Assembly (NCBI GenBank): GCA_938002955.1
Contig: CALLAA010000253.1
Location: 1 to 37,154, forward strand
Direction: 5' to 3'
DNA: 37,154 bases
Source of the DNA: an uncultured Acidimicrobiales bacterium
Lineage (GTDB): Bacteria; Actinomycetota; Acidimicrobiia; Acidimicrobiales; SHLQ01
A program made the translations under genes and the position numbers. Below are positions 7,408 through 15,285 of this stretch, in pieces. How positions within the stretch are numbered: position 1 is the stretch's first letter; the number at the start of each line of letters is the position of its first letter. The notes under the pieces were generated by a model, which was not told where the DNA came from, ran no database searches, and saw only the letters and a list, made by a program, of their open reading frames with translations.

Positions 7408-9858
7408 ATGAACCCCGGCTATAACGCGTCCTCACAGACGTCGTGGCAGTCCGAAGATGGTGCGGACGGTTTCCCCGGCGGTTCTCACGCGTCTGCGTTA
7501 GCGGTCGACCTCGACCTGCTATGTGATGCGAACTTCGTCGTCCGCCGCGTGTCTGTCGAGCCCGCTGGACTTCGTTGCAGCGGGCGGTCTCTGCTCGACG
7601 CCGTCGTCTCCGATGACCGCAAGCGGTTGCGCGAAGCCGTCGAGACCGTCTCGGCAGGGGGTGGCCCCGTTCGGCTGTCGGTTCGGCTCAATGTGGGTGA
7701 TGCGCCAACGGCATTGCTCGGAGTCGCTGCTCGCGAGGGCGAGCTGCCACTCGGCGTGTCGGGCATCTACCTCGAGGCCAGCCAAACAATGTTTGGGGCC
7801 AGCGTGGATGAAGCGTCGCTGTATCGCCGACTTATCGATCGGCTACCCGTCGCGGTCTTCTTCAAAGACACAGAAACCCGGTTCGTCGGTGTGAACGACC
7901 ACCTGGTCAGGACGCTCGGCCAACAGGACGCACACGAGTTACTCGGCAAGACCGATGCCTCGATGCACCATCCCGACGAAGTGGAGCTTTACCAGCGCAC
8001 CGACCGCCAGGTTATGACGTCTGGTGTTGCGGTCACCGACCTCACCGAGGTACAGACTCGCGGCGATGGATCAATCAACGTGATGCACACATCAAAGTTC
8101 CCGGTGCATGACCGTGGCGGCGAGGTCGTGGGCCTCATGGGATTCAGTCGCGACGTGACCGAATCGACTCGTGTCGTCGAACAGCTCGTCGAGAGCGAAC
8201 AGCGCTACGCGTTGGCAACACGGGCCACGCGGGACGGAATTTGGGACTTCGATGTGGAGACCGAGCAAGCGTTCTTCTCCCCTCGGTGCTGCGAGCTACT
8301 CAACGTCCCCGTCACGGCAGACCCTGTCGAGTGGATCGAGATCGCTCGACGGCTTCGGCCCGAGCACGTCATGCCGCTCGCGAACGCGGTGCAGAGCTTG
8401 CGCGACGACCCAAACGGGCTGTTCTCCGAAACGGTATGTGTGCAGCTCGACGATGGCGGCGAGCGTTGGGTGCAGCTCATCGGTACGTCCCTCGCCGTCG
8501 ATGGTGATGTCGTTCGCGTCATTGGATCCGCCGCCGACATCACCGAGGAGCGGGCAAATATCGCCAGGCTTGAGTATTTGGCCACGCACGATCCGCTCAC
8601 CGGTCTCGTGAACCGTCGTTCCATCGTCGAGTGCATCAACGAGACGCTGGAGGTGGATGGTTCGGGTGCGGTGATGATGTTGGACCTCGACTACTTCAAG
8701 GTGATCAACGATTCGCTCGGTCATCAAGCCGGGGACGAAGTCTTGCAAACGGTGTCTTCTCGTTTGCGGTCGGCCCTCGATGCCGAGACGGTAATTGCCC
8801 GGTTCGGTGGAGACGAGTTTGCCGTGTTTGTGCAGCACGAGTCTCGCACTGAGGTTCTGCGCGCTGCACATGTCGTGCTCAGCGGTATTCGTGAGGAGAT
8901 GACGATCCTCGGCCTCGACCTGTACACCACGGCGAGTATCGGGGTGGTCTTCCTCGATGACCTCCACGACCACGCCGACCAGGTCCTTCGCGATGCTGAC
9001 ATTGCGCTCTACGCCGCGAAGTTCGCGGGCAAAGCAAGAATTTGTGTGTTCGAACAGTCGATGCGAGATGCCGCCGAGGATGCCCTCGAACAACAGATGT
9101 CGGTCCGACGCGCCGTTCACAACATGGACTTTGCGCTCGTCTATCAGCCGATCATTCGGGCGTCGGATAGCACGTGGGCTGGCGTCGAGGCCTTGCTTCG
9201 ACTCGCTCCCGAGTCAGGAGCGGTGAAGTCACCGGCAGAATTCCTCCCGTATCTCGAGCAGACCGACCTGATCATCGATGTGGGCGAGTGGGTGATCCAG
9301 ACCGCTCTGAGCGATCTCGCCCGTTGGAAGCGAGAAGGGCAGGTTCCGGAGAACTTCGTCATGACGCTCAACGTGTCGCGAAAGCAGTTTCAGACCGACC
9401 GTTTGGCAGGGTTCATCCTCGAGTCGCTCGGCCGCTTCGGCCTTGCCGGCAGCGACATCGTGCTCGAGATCACCGAGACGGCGGTGCTCCACACCGAGAC
9501 CGCGATCGTCGAGATCCTGCAGACGTTGCGAGATGTCGGCGTCAAGATCGCCATCGATGACTTCGGCACGGGACAGTCATCGCTTGCGGTTCTTCACGAC
9601 CTGCCGGTCGACATCTTGAAGATCGACAAGTCGTTCACGGACCGGATCCTCGCACAAGACGACGAACCGGTGATCACCGCTGCTCTGGAGGTGGCACGTT
9701 CGATGGGTCTTGTCACCGTGGCCGAAGGCGTCGAATTCCAGCGGCAAGCGGATTGGCTGCGAAGCCACCGGTGCGATCTGCTTCAAGGTTTTCTCTTCTC
9801 CCGCCCGGTGCCGGCCGATCAACTCCTGGTCGATCTTGCGTGGCGTCAACTCGGCTAG
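7408..9858 (+). CDS. PAS–PAS–PAS–GGDEF–EAL cyclic-di-GMP enzyme
   Basis: An 816-residue soluble protein with no membrane segment. A degenerate PAS-like region (about 33–125) is followed by two PAS domains (about 137–255 and 265–385), GGDEF (motif GGDEF at 467–471) and EAL (EALLR from 594). The GGDEF signature is intact, but no RxxD inhibitory site lies five residues before it. The EAL domain keeps its metal and catalytic residues: EAL, NVS, EITET, DDFGTG, the lysine of ILKIDKS, VAEGVE and QGF. Both synthesis and breakdown of cyclic-di-GMP are therefore possible, with PAS signals setting the balance (inference). The gap from lhr is 43 bp with no convincing promoter; the ATG at 7408 is the only ATG before the PAS domains. 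Confidence 0.95.
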   Translation: MNPGYNASSQTSWQSEDGADGFPGGSHASALAVDLDLLCDANFVVRRVSVEPAGLRCSGRSLLDAVVSDDRKRLREAVETVSAGGGPVRLSVRLNVGDAPTALLGVAAREGELPLGVSGIYLEASQTMFGASVDEASLYRRLIDRLPVAVFFKDTETRFVGVNDHLVRTLGQQDAHELLGKTDASMHHPDEVELYQRTDRQVMTSGVAVTDLTEVQTRGDGSINVMHTSKFPVHDRGGEVVGLMGFSRDVTESTRVVEQLVESEQRYALATRATRDGIWDFDVETEQAFFSPRCCELLNVPVTADPVEWIEIARRLRPEHVMPLANAVQSLRDDPNGLFSETVCVQLDDGGERWVQLIGTSLAVDGDVVRVIGSAADITEERANIARLEYLATHDPLTGLVNRRSIVECINETLEVDGSGAVMMLDLDYFKVINDSLGHQAGDEVLQTVSSRLRSALDAETVIARFGGDEFAVFVQHESRTEVLRAAHVVLSGIREEMTILGLDLYTTASIGVVFLDDLHDHADQVLRDADIALYAAKFAGKARICVFEQSMRDAAEDALEQQMSVRRAVHNMDFALVYQPIIRASDSTWAGVEALLRLAPESGAVKSPAEFLPYLEQTDLIIDVGEWVIQTALSDLARWKREGQVPENFVMTLNVSRKQFQTDRLAGFILESLGRFGLAGSDIVLEITETAVLHTETAIVEILQTLRDVGVKIAIDDFGTGQSSLAVLHDLPVDILKIDKSFTDRILAQDDEPVITAALEVARSMGLVTVAEGVEFQRQADWLRSHRCDLLQGFLFSRPVPADQLLVDLAWRQLG

Positions 9859-9891
9859 CCACCAGCCACGGGCCGTTTCGGTCGACGCCGA

Positions 9892-9897
9892 TACGGT
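9892..9897 (+). promoter_or_regulatory. -10 box of a probable leaderless promoter for the first MFS gene
   Basis: TACGGT lies 6 nt before the GTG at 9904. It supports that GTG as the true start. Confidence 0.5.
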
Positions 9898-9903
9898 GAG
9901 TGG

Positions 9904-11085
9904 GTGCTGCAACCGCTGAGCGATCCGCCACCTTCGGTCCTCATCTCTGCAGCGGTATTCGCTACGGTCACGACGATCTTGCCCGGCTTCCTCGTTGGAG
10001 CCCTATCCGTCCAGGTCGCCGATGAGTTCGGCGTCACCGAAGCGACCTACGGCTGGGGTCTTGGCGGATTCTTCCTGTCGGCGACACTCGGTTCGAAGGT
10101 ACTTGGCGGAGTAGCCCAGCGAGTTGGGCCGCGCCGTCAAGTCGTTGCGTCGTTGGCAGCGTCGGTGGTCGCCCAACTTTTTATTGCAGCGCTGGCATCG
10201 TCGTTCTGGCTCTTCGTCGGTGCGCTCGCCGTGACCGGACTCGCCAATTCGGCAAACCAAAGCGCGATCAATCTGCTGCTGAGTACCGCAAAGTTGCCCC
10301 GTCTTGGACTCGCTATCGCGCTCAAACAATCGGGGATGCCCGCAGCGTCACTTCTCGGCGGGCTTGCCGTTCCAGTTATCGCCCTCACTGTCGGATGGCG
10401 ATGGGCGTACGTGATCGGCGCCGTTGCAGCGACGTTGGCGGCGCTGAATATTCTGCGGGTCGTGCAGCCGATCGGTGCAATGGAACGAGGCGTCGTGCCC
10501 CAGCCCCGCACCGAGAGACGAACGTTGGTCATGGCGAGCGCCGGTCTTGGCTGCATGGCGTTCGCAGCGGGAGCGCTCAATGCGTGGATTGTCAGCTCCG
10601 GGGTCGATGCTGGCATCGACGAGGCTCGCGCTGGGCTGCTGTTGAGCCTCGGTGCGGGCTTTGGCATTGCGATCAGGCTCGCGATCGGGTTTCGGATCGA
10701 TCGGATCGCCGCCCGTCCGTTTCGTCTCGCTGGGATCTTCAGCATGGTCGGGGCTTTGGGCATTGCCTTGCTCGCGATTTCGACACCCGTTGTGGCGGTG
10801 CTCTCGACGATTTTGGCGTTCGGTGCGGGGTGGGTCTGGCCCGTCTTCACCAACTTCGGCATCGTGACGGCGAACCGGGAGGCTGCTGCGGCCGCGAGCG
10901 GCATTACCCAAACCGGTGTCTACATCGGGGTCTTCGCCGGCCCGCTTCTGTCAGGAATCCTGATCGAGGCGGTCGGGTACTCCTCGATGTGGCTCGTGAC
11001 AGCCGCAGTCATGGTGGCCGGTGCCAGCATCAGCATGGCTATCGCTCCTCGCATGGTCGCTTCGAGCGAACCCGACATCGTGTGA
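9904..11085 (+). CDS. MFS transporter
   Basis: A 393-residue major facilitator with about 12 hydrophobic helices. The first helix is VLISAAVFATVTTILPGFLVGAL in outline. The cytoplasmic loop between helices 2 and 3 carries the degenerate MFS motif GSKVLGGVAQRVGPRR. The size and the cytoplasmic central linker (about residues 195–205, PQPRTERR) are typical. Substrate cannot be inferred. It is followed after 12 bp by a second, different MFS gene, so the two probably share a transcript. The GTG start is supported by a -10-like box 6 nt upstream. Confidence 0.88.
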   Translation: MLQPLSDPPPSVLISAAVFATVTTILPGFLVGALSVQVADEFGVTEATYGWGLGGFFLSATLGSKVLGGVAQRVGPRRQVVASLAASVVAQLFIAALASSFWLFVGALAVTGLANSANQSAINLLLSTAKLPRLGLAIALKQSGMPAASLLGGLAVPVIALTVGWRWAYVIGAVAATLAALNILRVVQPIGAMERGVVPQPRTERRTLVMASAGLGCMAFAAGALNAWIVSSGVDAGIDEARAGLLLSLGAGFGIAIRLAIGFRIDRIAARPFRLAGIFSMVGALGIALLAISTPVVAVLSTILAFGAGWVWPVFTNFGIVTANREAAAAASGITQTGVYIGVFAGPLLSGILIEAVGYSSMWLVTAAVMVAGASISMAIAPRMVASSEPDIV

Positions 11086-11097
11086 CAGGCTCTGTGG

Positions 11098-12309
11098 GTG
11101 ACGGTCGGCGTTGAACGCATCTACATGCAAACCGGACTGGTCCGCCGGGCGACGTTAAGCGCGTTCTGGCCGCTGTTCTTCGTCCGACTCGTCACCGATG
11201 TCGAGCTCTCGCCGCTGCAGCTCGTGTTGCTCGGCACGGTGATGGAGCTATCGATACTCATCGCTGAGGTGCCGACCGGGATCGTGGCTGATCTGTATAG
11301 CCGCAAGTGGTCGGTGATCGCGGCGTTCATCCTCGGCGGACCCGCGATCATGGCGAGTGCTGTTGTCGAGAACTACTGGGCGCTGGTGGTTGTTCAGTCC
11401 CTTATCGGGATCGCTGCAACCTTTGAGAGCGGTGCAGAGACCGCATGGGTTACCGACGAGCTCGGGTCGTCAAAGAAAGCCGAGCCGCTCATCTTGCGTC
11501 GCGCGCAGTGGCAAATGGGAGCCGTCGTGGCGGGCGTTCTCGGATTTGCCGGACTGGCATCGATCACGACATTGACGACGTCGCTCATCGTGCTCGGCGG
11601 CGTCTACACGCTGTGGGGCGTGGGGCTTGTCCAGCGGATGCCGGAGACGAATTTTCAACGTGATGAACACGGCGGCTGGAGCGGGTTCGCGAACATGCTG
11701 CGACGCGGTTGGGAGCTGTCTAGCGGGACGAAGGCGCTTCGGGTTCTGGTACTCGTGATCTTCATCACCGGTCTCGCAAAGGAAGCAATCGATCGGCTCG
11801 ATGTGCAACGCCTCGTCGACGTTGGACTGCCAGAGGATCTCGACGAAGCACTCGTGATCGGTGTCATTGTTGCCGTTCGCTCGAGTTTCGCCGCTGGGGC
11901 TCTACTCATTGCACGTCGCCGAGCGACCGGTCGCGGCGTCGTCGTCGCCATTACCGGGCTTCTCCTCGGGGTGGCTGTAGGAGTGGTCGTTCTTGCCCAC
12001 GTCGAGATGCTCGCTGTCGCTGCGCTAGGCCTGATGCTGCAAGGTGGTCTGCACCTCGCAACCGTGCCCCTGGTGACGACCTGGGCGAACAATTTTGCGC
12101 CGTCATCGGCGCGAGCCACCGTCCATTCGTTCATTGGCCAGGCCGAGGCGTTCGGAGAAATTCTCGGCGGGATCGCGCTCGGCGCTGTCGCGGAGATTTT
12201 CACCGTGCCGACCGCAATGACACTGTCGGCTGTGCTCTTCGCGATCGCAGCGATCACCGCATTGTCTGCGAGGCCGACATGGGAGACGAGCGTCCAGGAC
12301 ATACGGTAA
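11098..12309 (+). CDS. MFS transporter, second of a pair
   Basis: A 403-residue major facilitator unlike its neighbour in sequence. Visible features are a helix 2–3 loop GIVADLYSRKWSV, the acidic residues VPTG…D of motif A, and about 10–12 hydrophobic stretches, with a central linker near RMPETNFQRDEHGG. The GTG at 11098 is used because it keeps the VERIY start seen in many such transporters; an ATG at 11125 is the alternative. There is no separate promoter in the 12-bp gap, consistent with co-transcription. The last codons contain the -10-like box of the next gene. The substrate is unknown. Confidence 0.83.
   Translation: MTVGVERIYMQTGLVRRATLSAFWPLFFVRLVTDVELSPLQLVLLGTVMELSILIAEVPTGIVADLYSRKWSVIAAFILGGPAIMASAVVENYWALVVVQSLIGIAATFESGAETAWVTDELGSSKKAEPLILRRAQWQMGAVVAGVLGFAGLASITTLTTSLIVLGGVYTLWGVGLVQRMPETNFQRDEHGGWSGFANMLRRGWELSSGTKALRVLVLVIFITGLAKEAIDRLDVQRLVDVGLPEDLDEALVIGVIVAVRSSFAAGALLIARRRATGRGVVVAITGLLLGVAVGVVVLAHVEMLAVAALGLMLQGGLHLATVPLVTTWANNFAPSSARATVHSFIGQAEAFGEILGGIALGAVAEIFTVPTAMTLSAVLFAIAAITALSARPTWETSVQDIR
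12302..12307 (+). promoter_or_regulatory. -10 box of a probable leaderless promoter inside the MFS gene end
   Basis: TACGGT overlaps the last codons and stop of the MFS gene and lies 7 nt before the GTG at 12315. It favours that start over the in-frame ATG at 12279. Confidence 0.45.
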
Positions 12310-12314
12310 ATGTC

Positions 12315-12755
12315 GTGACCGAACACGATGCCATCTATCGCGGACCTGACGACATCGACGGCGACGGAGATATCGACTTCCGTGACGCTGCTATCCAAGC
12401 GGAGATGGAGGTCGGGCATGCCGAAGATACGCCCACGAAAGCGTGGCATCACGTTCTCGTCCGCTTGGGTCGGATGGTCCTTGGCTTTATCCTGCTGCTC
12501 GCCGGCGCGGCGATGATGGTTCTGCCGGGGCCCGGACTTGTGGTTATCGCCGCCGGCCTTGTCATTTTGTCCCGAGACGTGGCGTGGGCCGATCGAGCAC
12601 TGCGCTACGTGCGCAAGCGTGCCCCTGGCCTCGAAGAAGAGGGGCCGATCCCAAAGTCGACGATCATTGTTTCGGTCATGCTGATGGTCGCCGCGGGCGC
12701 GGCGGCGATCTGGTGGTTCAACGGCGGCGAAGAGTGGTTCTTCGATCTGTTCTAA
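12315..12755 (+). CDS. PGPGW-family membrane protein with EF-hand/dockerin-like N-terminal loop
   Basis: A 146-residue protein. The central helix pair carries LPGPGLVVIAAGLVILSRD, the hallmark of the PGPGW family of small membrane proteins (function unknown), followed by the basic segment RALRYVRKR and a third helix near the C-terminus. The cytoplasmic N-terminus holds DIDGDGDIDFRD (about residues 13–24), with Asp at loop positions 1, 3, 5, 7, 9 and 12, Gly at 6 and Ile at 8: a near-perfect EF-hand or dockerin calcium loop, though only one copy. The GTG at 12315 is favoured by a -10-like box; an in-frame ATG at 12279 would overlap the MFS gene by 31 nt. Confidence 0.8.
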   Translation: MTEHDAIYRGPDDIDGDGDIDFRDAAIQAEMEVGHAEDTPTKAWHHVLVRLGRMVLGFILLLAGAAMMVLPGPGLVVIAAGLVILSRDVAWADRALRYVRKRAPGLEEEGPIPKSTIIVSVMLMVAAGAAAIWWFNGGEEWFFDLF

Positions 12756-12819
12756 CCGGCACGATCACCATGTGACGAACACCGATGCGGTGGGATCCGG
12801 CAGAATTTGCGAACGGCGA

Positions 12820-12866
12820 TACCCTGCTAGCTGTCGGGCGGTTAGGCCCGATTCTTGTCTTGGAGG
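12820..12866 (+). promoter_or_regulatory. Promoter and Shine-Dalgarno region of mrp
   Basis: A -10-like TACCCT at 12820–12825 would start a leader of about 45 nt. It contains GGAGG at 12862–12866, 12 nt before the ATG at 12879. This differs from the leaderless pattern of many other genes here. Confidence 0.4.
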
Positions 12867-12878
12867 GCAATCCAGAAG

Positions 12879-14021
12879 ATGTCCATTACCGAAGAACAGG
12901 TCATCGAGGCACTACGCCCCGTAGAGGACCCCGAACTTCATCGCAGCATCGTCGATCTCGGGATGGTCAAGACCATCGGAATCGCTGGTGACGCGGTCGA
13001 CGTGCAGATCGCGCTCACCGTTGCTGGGTGTCCGTTGAAGAACGAGATCACCCAACGAGTGACCGGCGCGCTCACCGACATCGGCGTCGCAAGCCCGTCT
13101 GTTGACTTCACGGTCATGAACGACGAAGAGCGTGCCCGGGTGCGTGAGATGCTTCACGGCGACCCCGCCTCGACAGCGGGCAACAACCCATCGCACGGTC
13201 ACGCCGAGGGCCGGGACATTCCCTTTGCCGACCCCGACTCACGTACACGTGTCCTGCTGATCGCGTCGGGCAAGGGTGGTGTTGGCAAATCCTCAGTCAC
13301 CACGAACCTTGCGATCGCGCTCGCGAAGCGTGGCAAGCGCACGGCCATCATCGATGCGGACGTGTGGGGATTCTCGATCCCGCGCATGCTCGGTATCGAA
13401 CACGCTCCGGTCGTCATCGACGACATGTTGATCCCGCCAGAAACGCACGGCGTCCGTGCGATCTCGATGGGCTTCTTCGCCGAGGAAGACCAGCCGGTCA
13501 TCTGGCGTGGGCCGATGTTGCACAAGGCGCTCGAGCAGTTCCTCACCGACGTGTTCTGGGATGAGCCCGACTACTTGCTGATCGATCTGCCTCCAGGCAC
13601 CGGCGACATTTCGTTGTCGCTCGCACAGTTCCTTCCTCGATCGGAGCTGTTCGTCGTGACGACACCGCAGCCAGCGGCTCAGCGCGTGGCTCAGCGTGCG
13701 GCGTTCATGGGGGAGAAAGTAAACCTCAAGCTGCATGGTGTCATCGAGAACATGAGCCATTTCACCGGTGACGATGGCAAGCGCTATTACCTGTTTGGTG
13801 CTGGAGGTGGCGAGGAGCTCGCCAACCGCCTCAACGTGCCACTCGTTGGCCAGGTTCCGCTCATCCCTGCGCTGCGAGAGGGCTCCGACGGCGGTAAGCC
13901 AATCATGGCTACCGACCCAGAGAACGAAGCCAGCCTTGTGTTTGCGGCAATGGCCGAAAAGATCGATGTCGAGATGGCGCCGAAGCGTCGCTACACCAAG
14001 AAGCTGAACCTGCTCAACTAG
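12879..14021 (+). CDS. mrp: Mrp/NBP35-family iron–sulfur carrier ATPase
   Basis: A 380-residue protein. An N-terminal MIP18/DUF59 domain (about 1–85, with DPELHRSIVDLGMV and the conserved Cys in AGCPLKNEI) is fused to a MinD/Mrp P-loop domain: GKGGVGKSSVTTNLA, DADVWGFSIP, and DYLLIDLPPGTGD. The family binds and hands on Fe–S clusters. The CxxC cluster-binding pair that usually follows the ENMS motif is absent: the sequence reads ENMSHFTGDDGKRYYLFG. I recall the same loss in other actinobacterial Mrp proteins, so this is probably lineage-typical. The frame opens at 12855, but the ATG at 12879 with upstream GGAGG fits the family start. It leads a run of P-loop ATPase genes. Confidence 0.94.
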   Translation: MSITEEQVIEALRPVEDPELHRSIVDLGMVKTIGIAGDAVDVQIALTVAGCPLKNEITQRVTGALTDIGVASPSVDFTVMNDEERARVREMLHGDPASTAGNNPSHGHAEGRDIPFADPDSRTRVLLIASGKGGVGKSSVTTNLAIALAKRGKRTAIIDADVWGFSIPRMLGIEHAPVVIDDMLIPPETHGVRAISMGFFAEEDQPVIWRGPMLHKALEQFLTDVFWDEPDYLLIDLPPGTGDISLSLAQFLPRSELFVVTTPQPAAQRVAQRAAFMGEKVNLKLHGVIENMSHFTGDDGKRYYLFGAGGGEELANRLNVPLVGQVPLIPALREGSDGGKPIMATDPENEASLVFAAMAEKIDVEMAPKRRYTKKLNLLN

Positions 14022-14047
14022 AGCGGTCGAACGTACGAAGGACATTC

Positions 14048-14278
14048 ATGGATATTCGGATCGGTGTGACCTACACCCCCAAAGAAATCGCACTGGAACT
14101 CGCTGAGGGAACCAAGGCTGACTCGGTAAAGGGCGACATCGACGCTGCACTCTCTGGCGAGAGCAGCGTCTTGTGGCTCGAAGATCGTAAGGGTCGACAG
14201 GTCGGCGTTCCTGCCGACAAGATTGCCTACATCGAGATCGGCAGCGAGGATTCGAACCGCCCAATCGGCTTCGGCTGA
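14048..14278 (+). CDS. DUF3107 family protein
   Basis: A 76-residue acidic protein of the actinobacterial DUF3107 family. The pattern DIRIGVTYTPKEIALEL, then LWLEDRKGRQVGVPADKIAY and a terminal IGFG matches what I know of this family, whose function is not established. GAAGGA at 14037–14042 lies 5 nt before the ATG. It follows mrp by 26 bp and precedes the ArsA-like gene by 22 bp, so the three probably share a transcript. The conserved VPADKIAYIEIG segment suggests a beta-rich small fold; nothing catalytic is visible. Confidence 0.88.
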   Translation: MDIRIGVTYTPKEIALELAEGTKADSVKGDIDAALSGESSVLWLEDRKGRQVGVPADKIAYIEIGSEDSNRPIGFG

Positions 14279-14300
14279 GTCTGTCGATGATGGCCGACCG

Positions 14301-15215
14301 ATGACCATCCTCGACCGTCGCCTTCTCATCGTTGGGGGCAAGGGCGGTACTGGGAAGTCATCGGTCGCGGCCGCGCTCGCTGAGCTCTCCGCGTTTCGTG
14401 GCGGTCGGACCCTGCTCATCTCCGCCGATGGCAGCCCTGGCGCTGCTGGGATGTTTGGCGTCACGCCGGAGCACGAGGCCGTTGAAGCGCAACGCAATCT
14501 CAGCGTTCTTCAAATCGAGTCGAAGGCATCGCTGCGTGAGTTTGTTGGTCTGCAGCTCGGGCCGCTCGGTGCGATTGGCAAACCAGTAGCGAACGCGTTC
14601 TCGTTCGTGGCTGAAGCTGCGCCTGGAGTGTCGGAGCTCTTGCTCGTTGGCAAATACGCCCACGAGGCGCGCAGTGGCGACTGGGATCTCGTCGTGGTCG
14701 ACGCGGCCTCGAGCGGGCATCTGCTCGGCGAGCTTGCAGCGCCGCAAAATGTTGGCGAGATTGCGCCCGTTGGTCGTCTCGCTCGCGAGACCGGATGGGT
14801 GGTGGCTCTGCTCGCCGATCCGGAGATAACGGGAGTCGTGAACGTCACGCTCGCCGAGGAAGTCCCCGTGTCGGAAACCATCGACTTCGTCGATCGCCTC
14901 CACACGGAGACGCCAGCACGCCTCGCTGCCGTCGTCGTGAATCGGACCCGTCCGCAGTTGTACGCGCGGGCTAGACGTGCCGAGCTGGCCGAACTGTTGG
15001 CCGATCGGCCGACCCGCCTGTCCAAGGGCGCTTCTGGACTCTTCGACGCAGTGGAGATTGGTCTGGAGCGTGCCGACGTCGCATCGGCGATCGATGCTCG
15101 CTTGCGTCGCGAGCTTCCCGATGAGATGCCGGTGTTGCACGTGCCCGAGTTCGGCGACGTCGCCGATACCCGAGCCTCTGTTCGAGAAGCAATCGCCGAC
15201 GAGATGTCGCTGTAA
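14301..15215 (+). CDS. ArsA/Get3-like P-loop ATPase, first of a pair
   Basis: A 304-residue ATPase of the ArsA/Get3/MinD class. The deviant Walker A reads GGKGGTGKSS (about residues 12–21) and keeps the signature lysine; the switch region has ISADGSPGAAG, and DLVVVDAASSGHLL is the Walker B region. The frame runs upstream to 14223, but MTILDRRLLIVGGKGG is the family start. It resembles the first subunit of the paired actinobacterial ATPases known in Mycobacterium tuberculosis as Rv3679/Rv3680. Its last codons (Glu-Met-Ser-Leu-stop) form the first unit of the 17-bp tandem repeat that links it to the second ATPase gene. Confidence 0.9.
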   Translation: MTILDRRLLIVGGKGGTGKSSVAAALAELSAFRGGRTLLISADGSPGAAGMFGVTPEHEAVEAQRNLSVLQIESKASLREFVGLQLGPLGAIGKPVANAFSFVAEAAPGVSELLLVGKYAHEARSGDWDLVVVDAASSGHLLGELAAPQNVGEIAPVGRLARETGWVVALLADPEITGVVNVTLAEEVPVSETIDFVDRLHTETPARLAAVVVNRTRPQLYARARRAELAELLADRPTRLSKGASGLFDAVEIGLERADVASAIDARLRRELPDEMPVLHVPEFGDVADTRASVREAIADEMSL

Positions 15216-15285
15216 TGGAGATGTCACGGTAATGGAGATGTCACTGTAATGGAGATGTCACTGTAATGGAGATGTCGTTGTAATG
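15201..15285 (+). repeat. Five tandem 17-bp units, each with an overlapping stop/start TAATG
   Basis: Units at 15201–15217, 15218–15234, 15235–15251, 15252–15268 and 15269–15285 share the pattern GAGATGTCNNNGTAATG (unit 5 reads TCGTTG before TAATG). The first encodes the end and stop of the upstream ATPase; the last ATG (15283–15285) starts the downstream ATPase. Between them lie four complete 5-codon mini-ORFs, Met-Glu-Met-Ser-Arg/Leu-stop, starting at 15215, 15232, 15249 and 15266, each sharing one base with the next start. Each unit also supplies GGAG 11 nt before the next ATG. Adding or removing units does not change the downstream frame. Confidence 0.95.
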
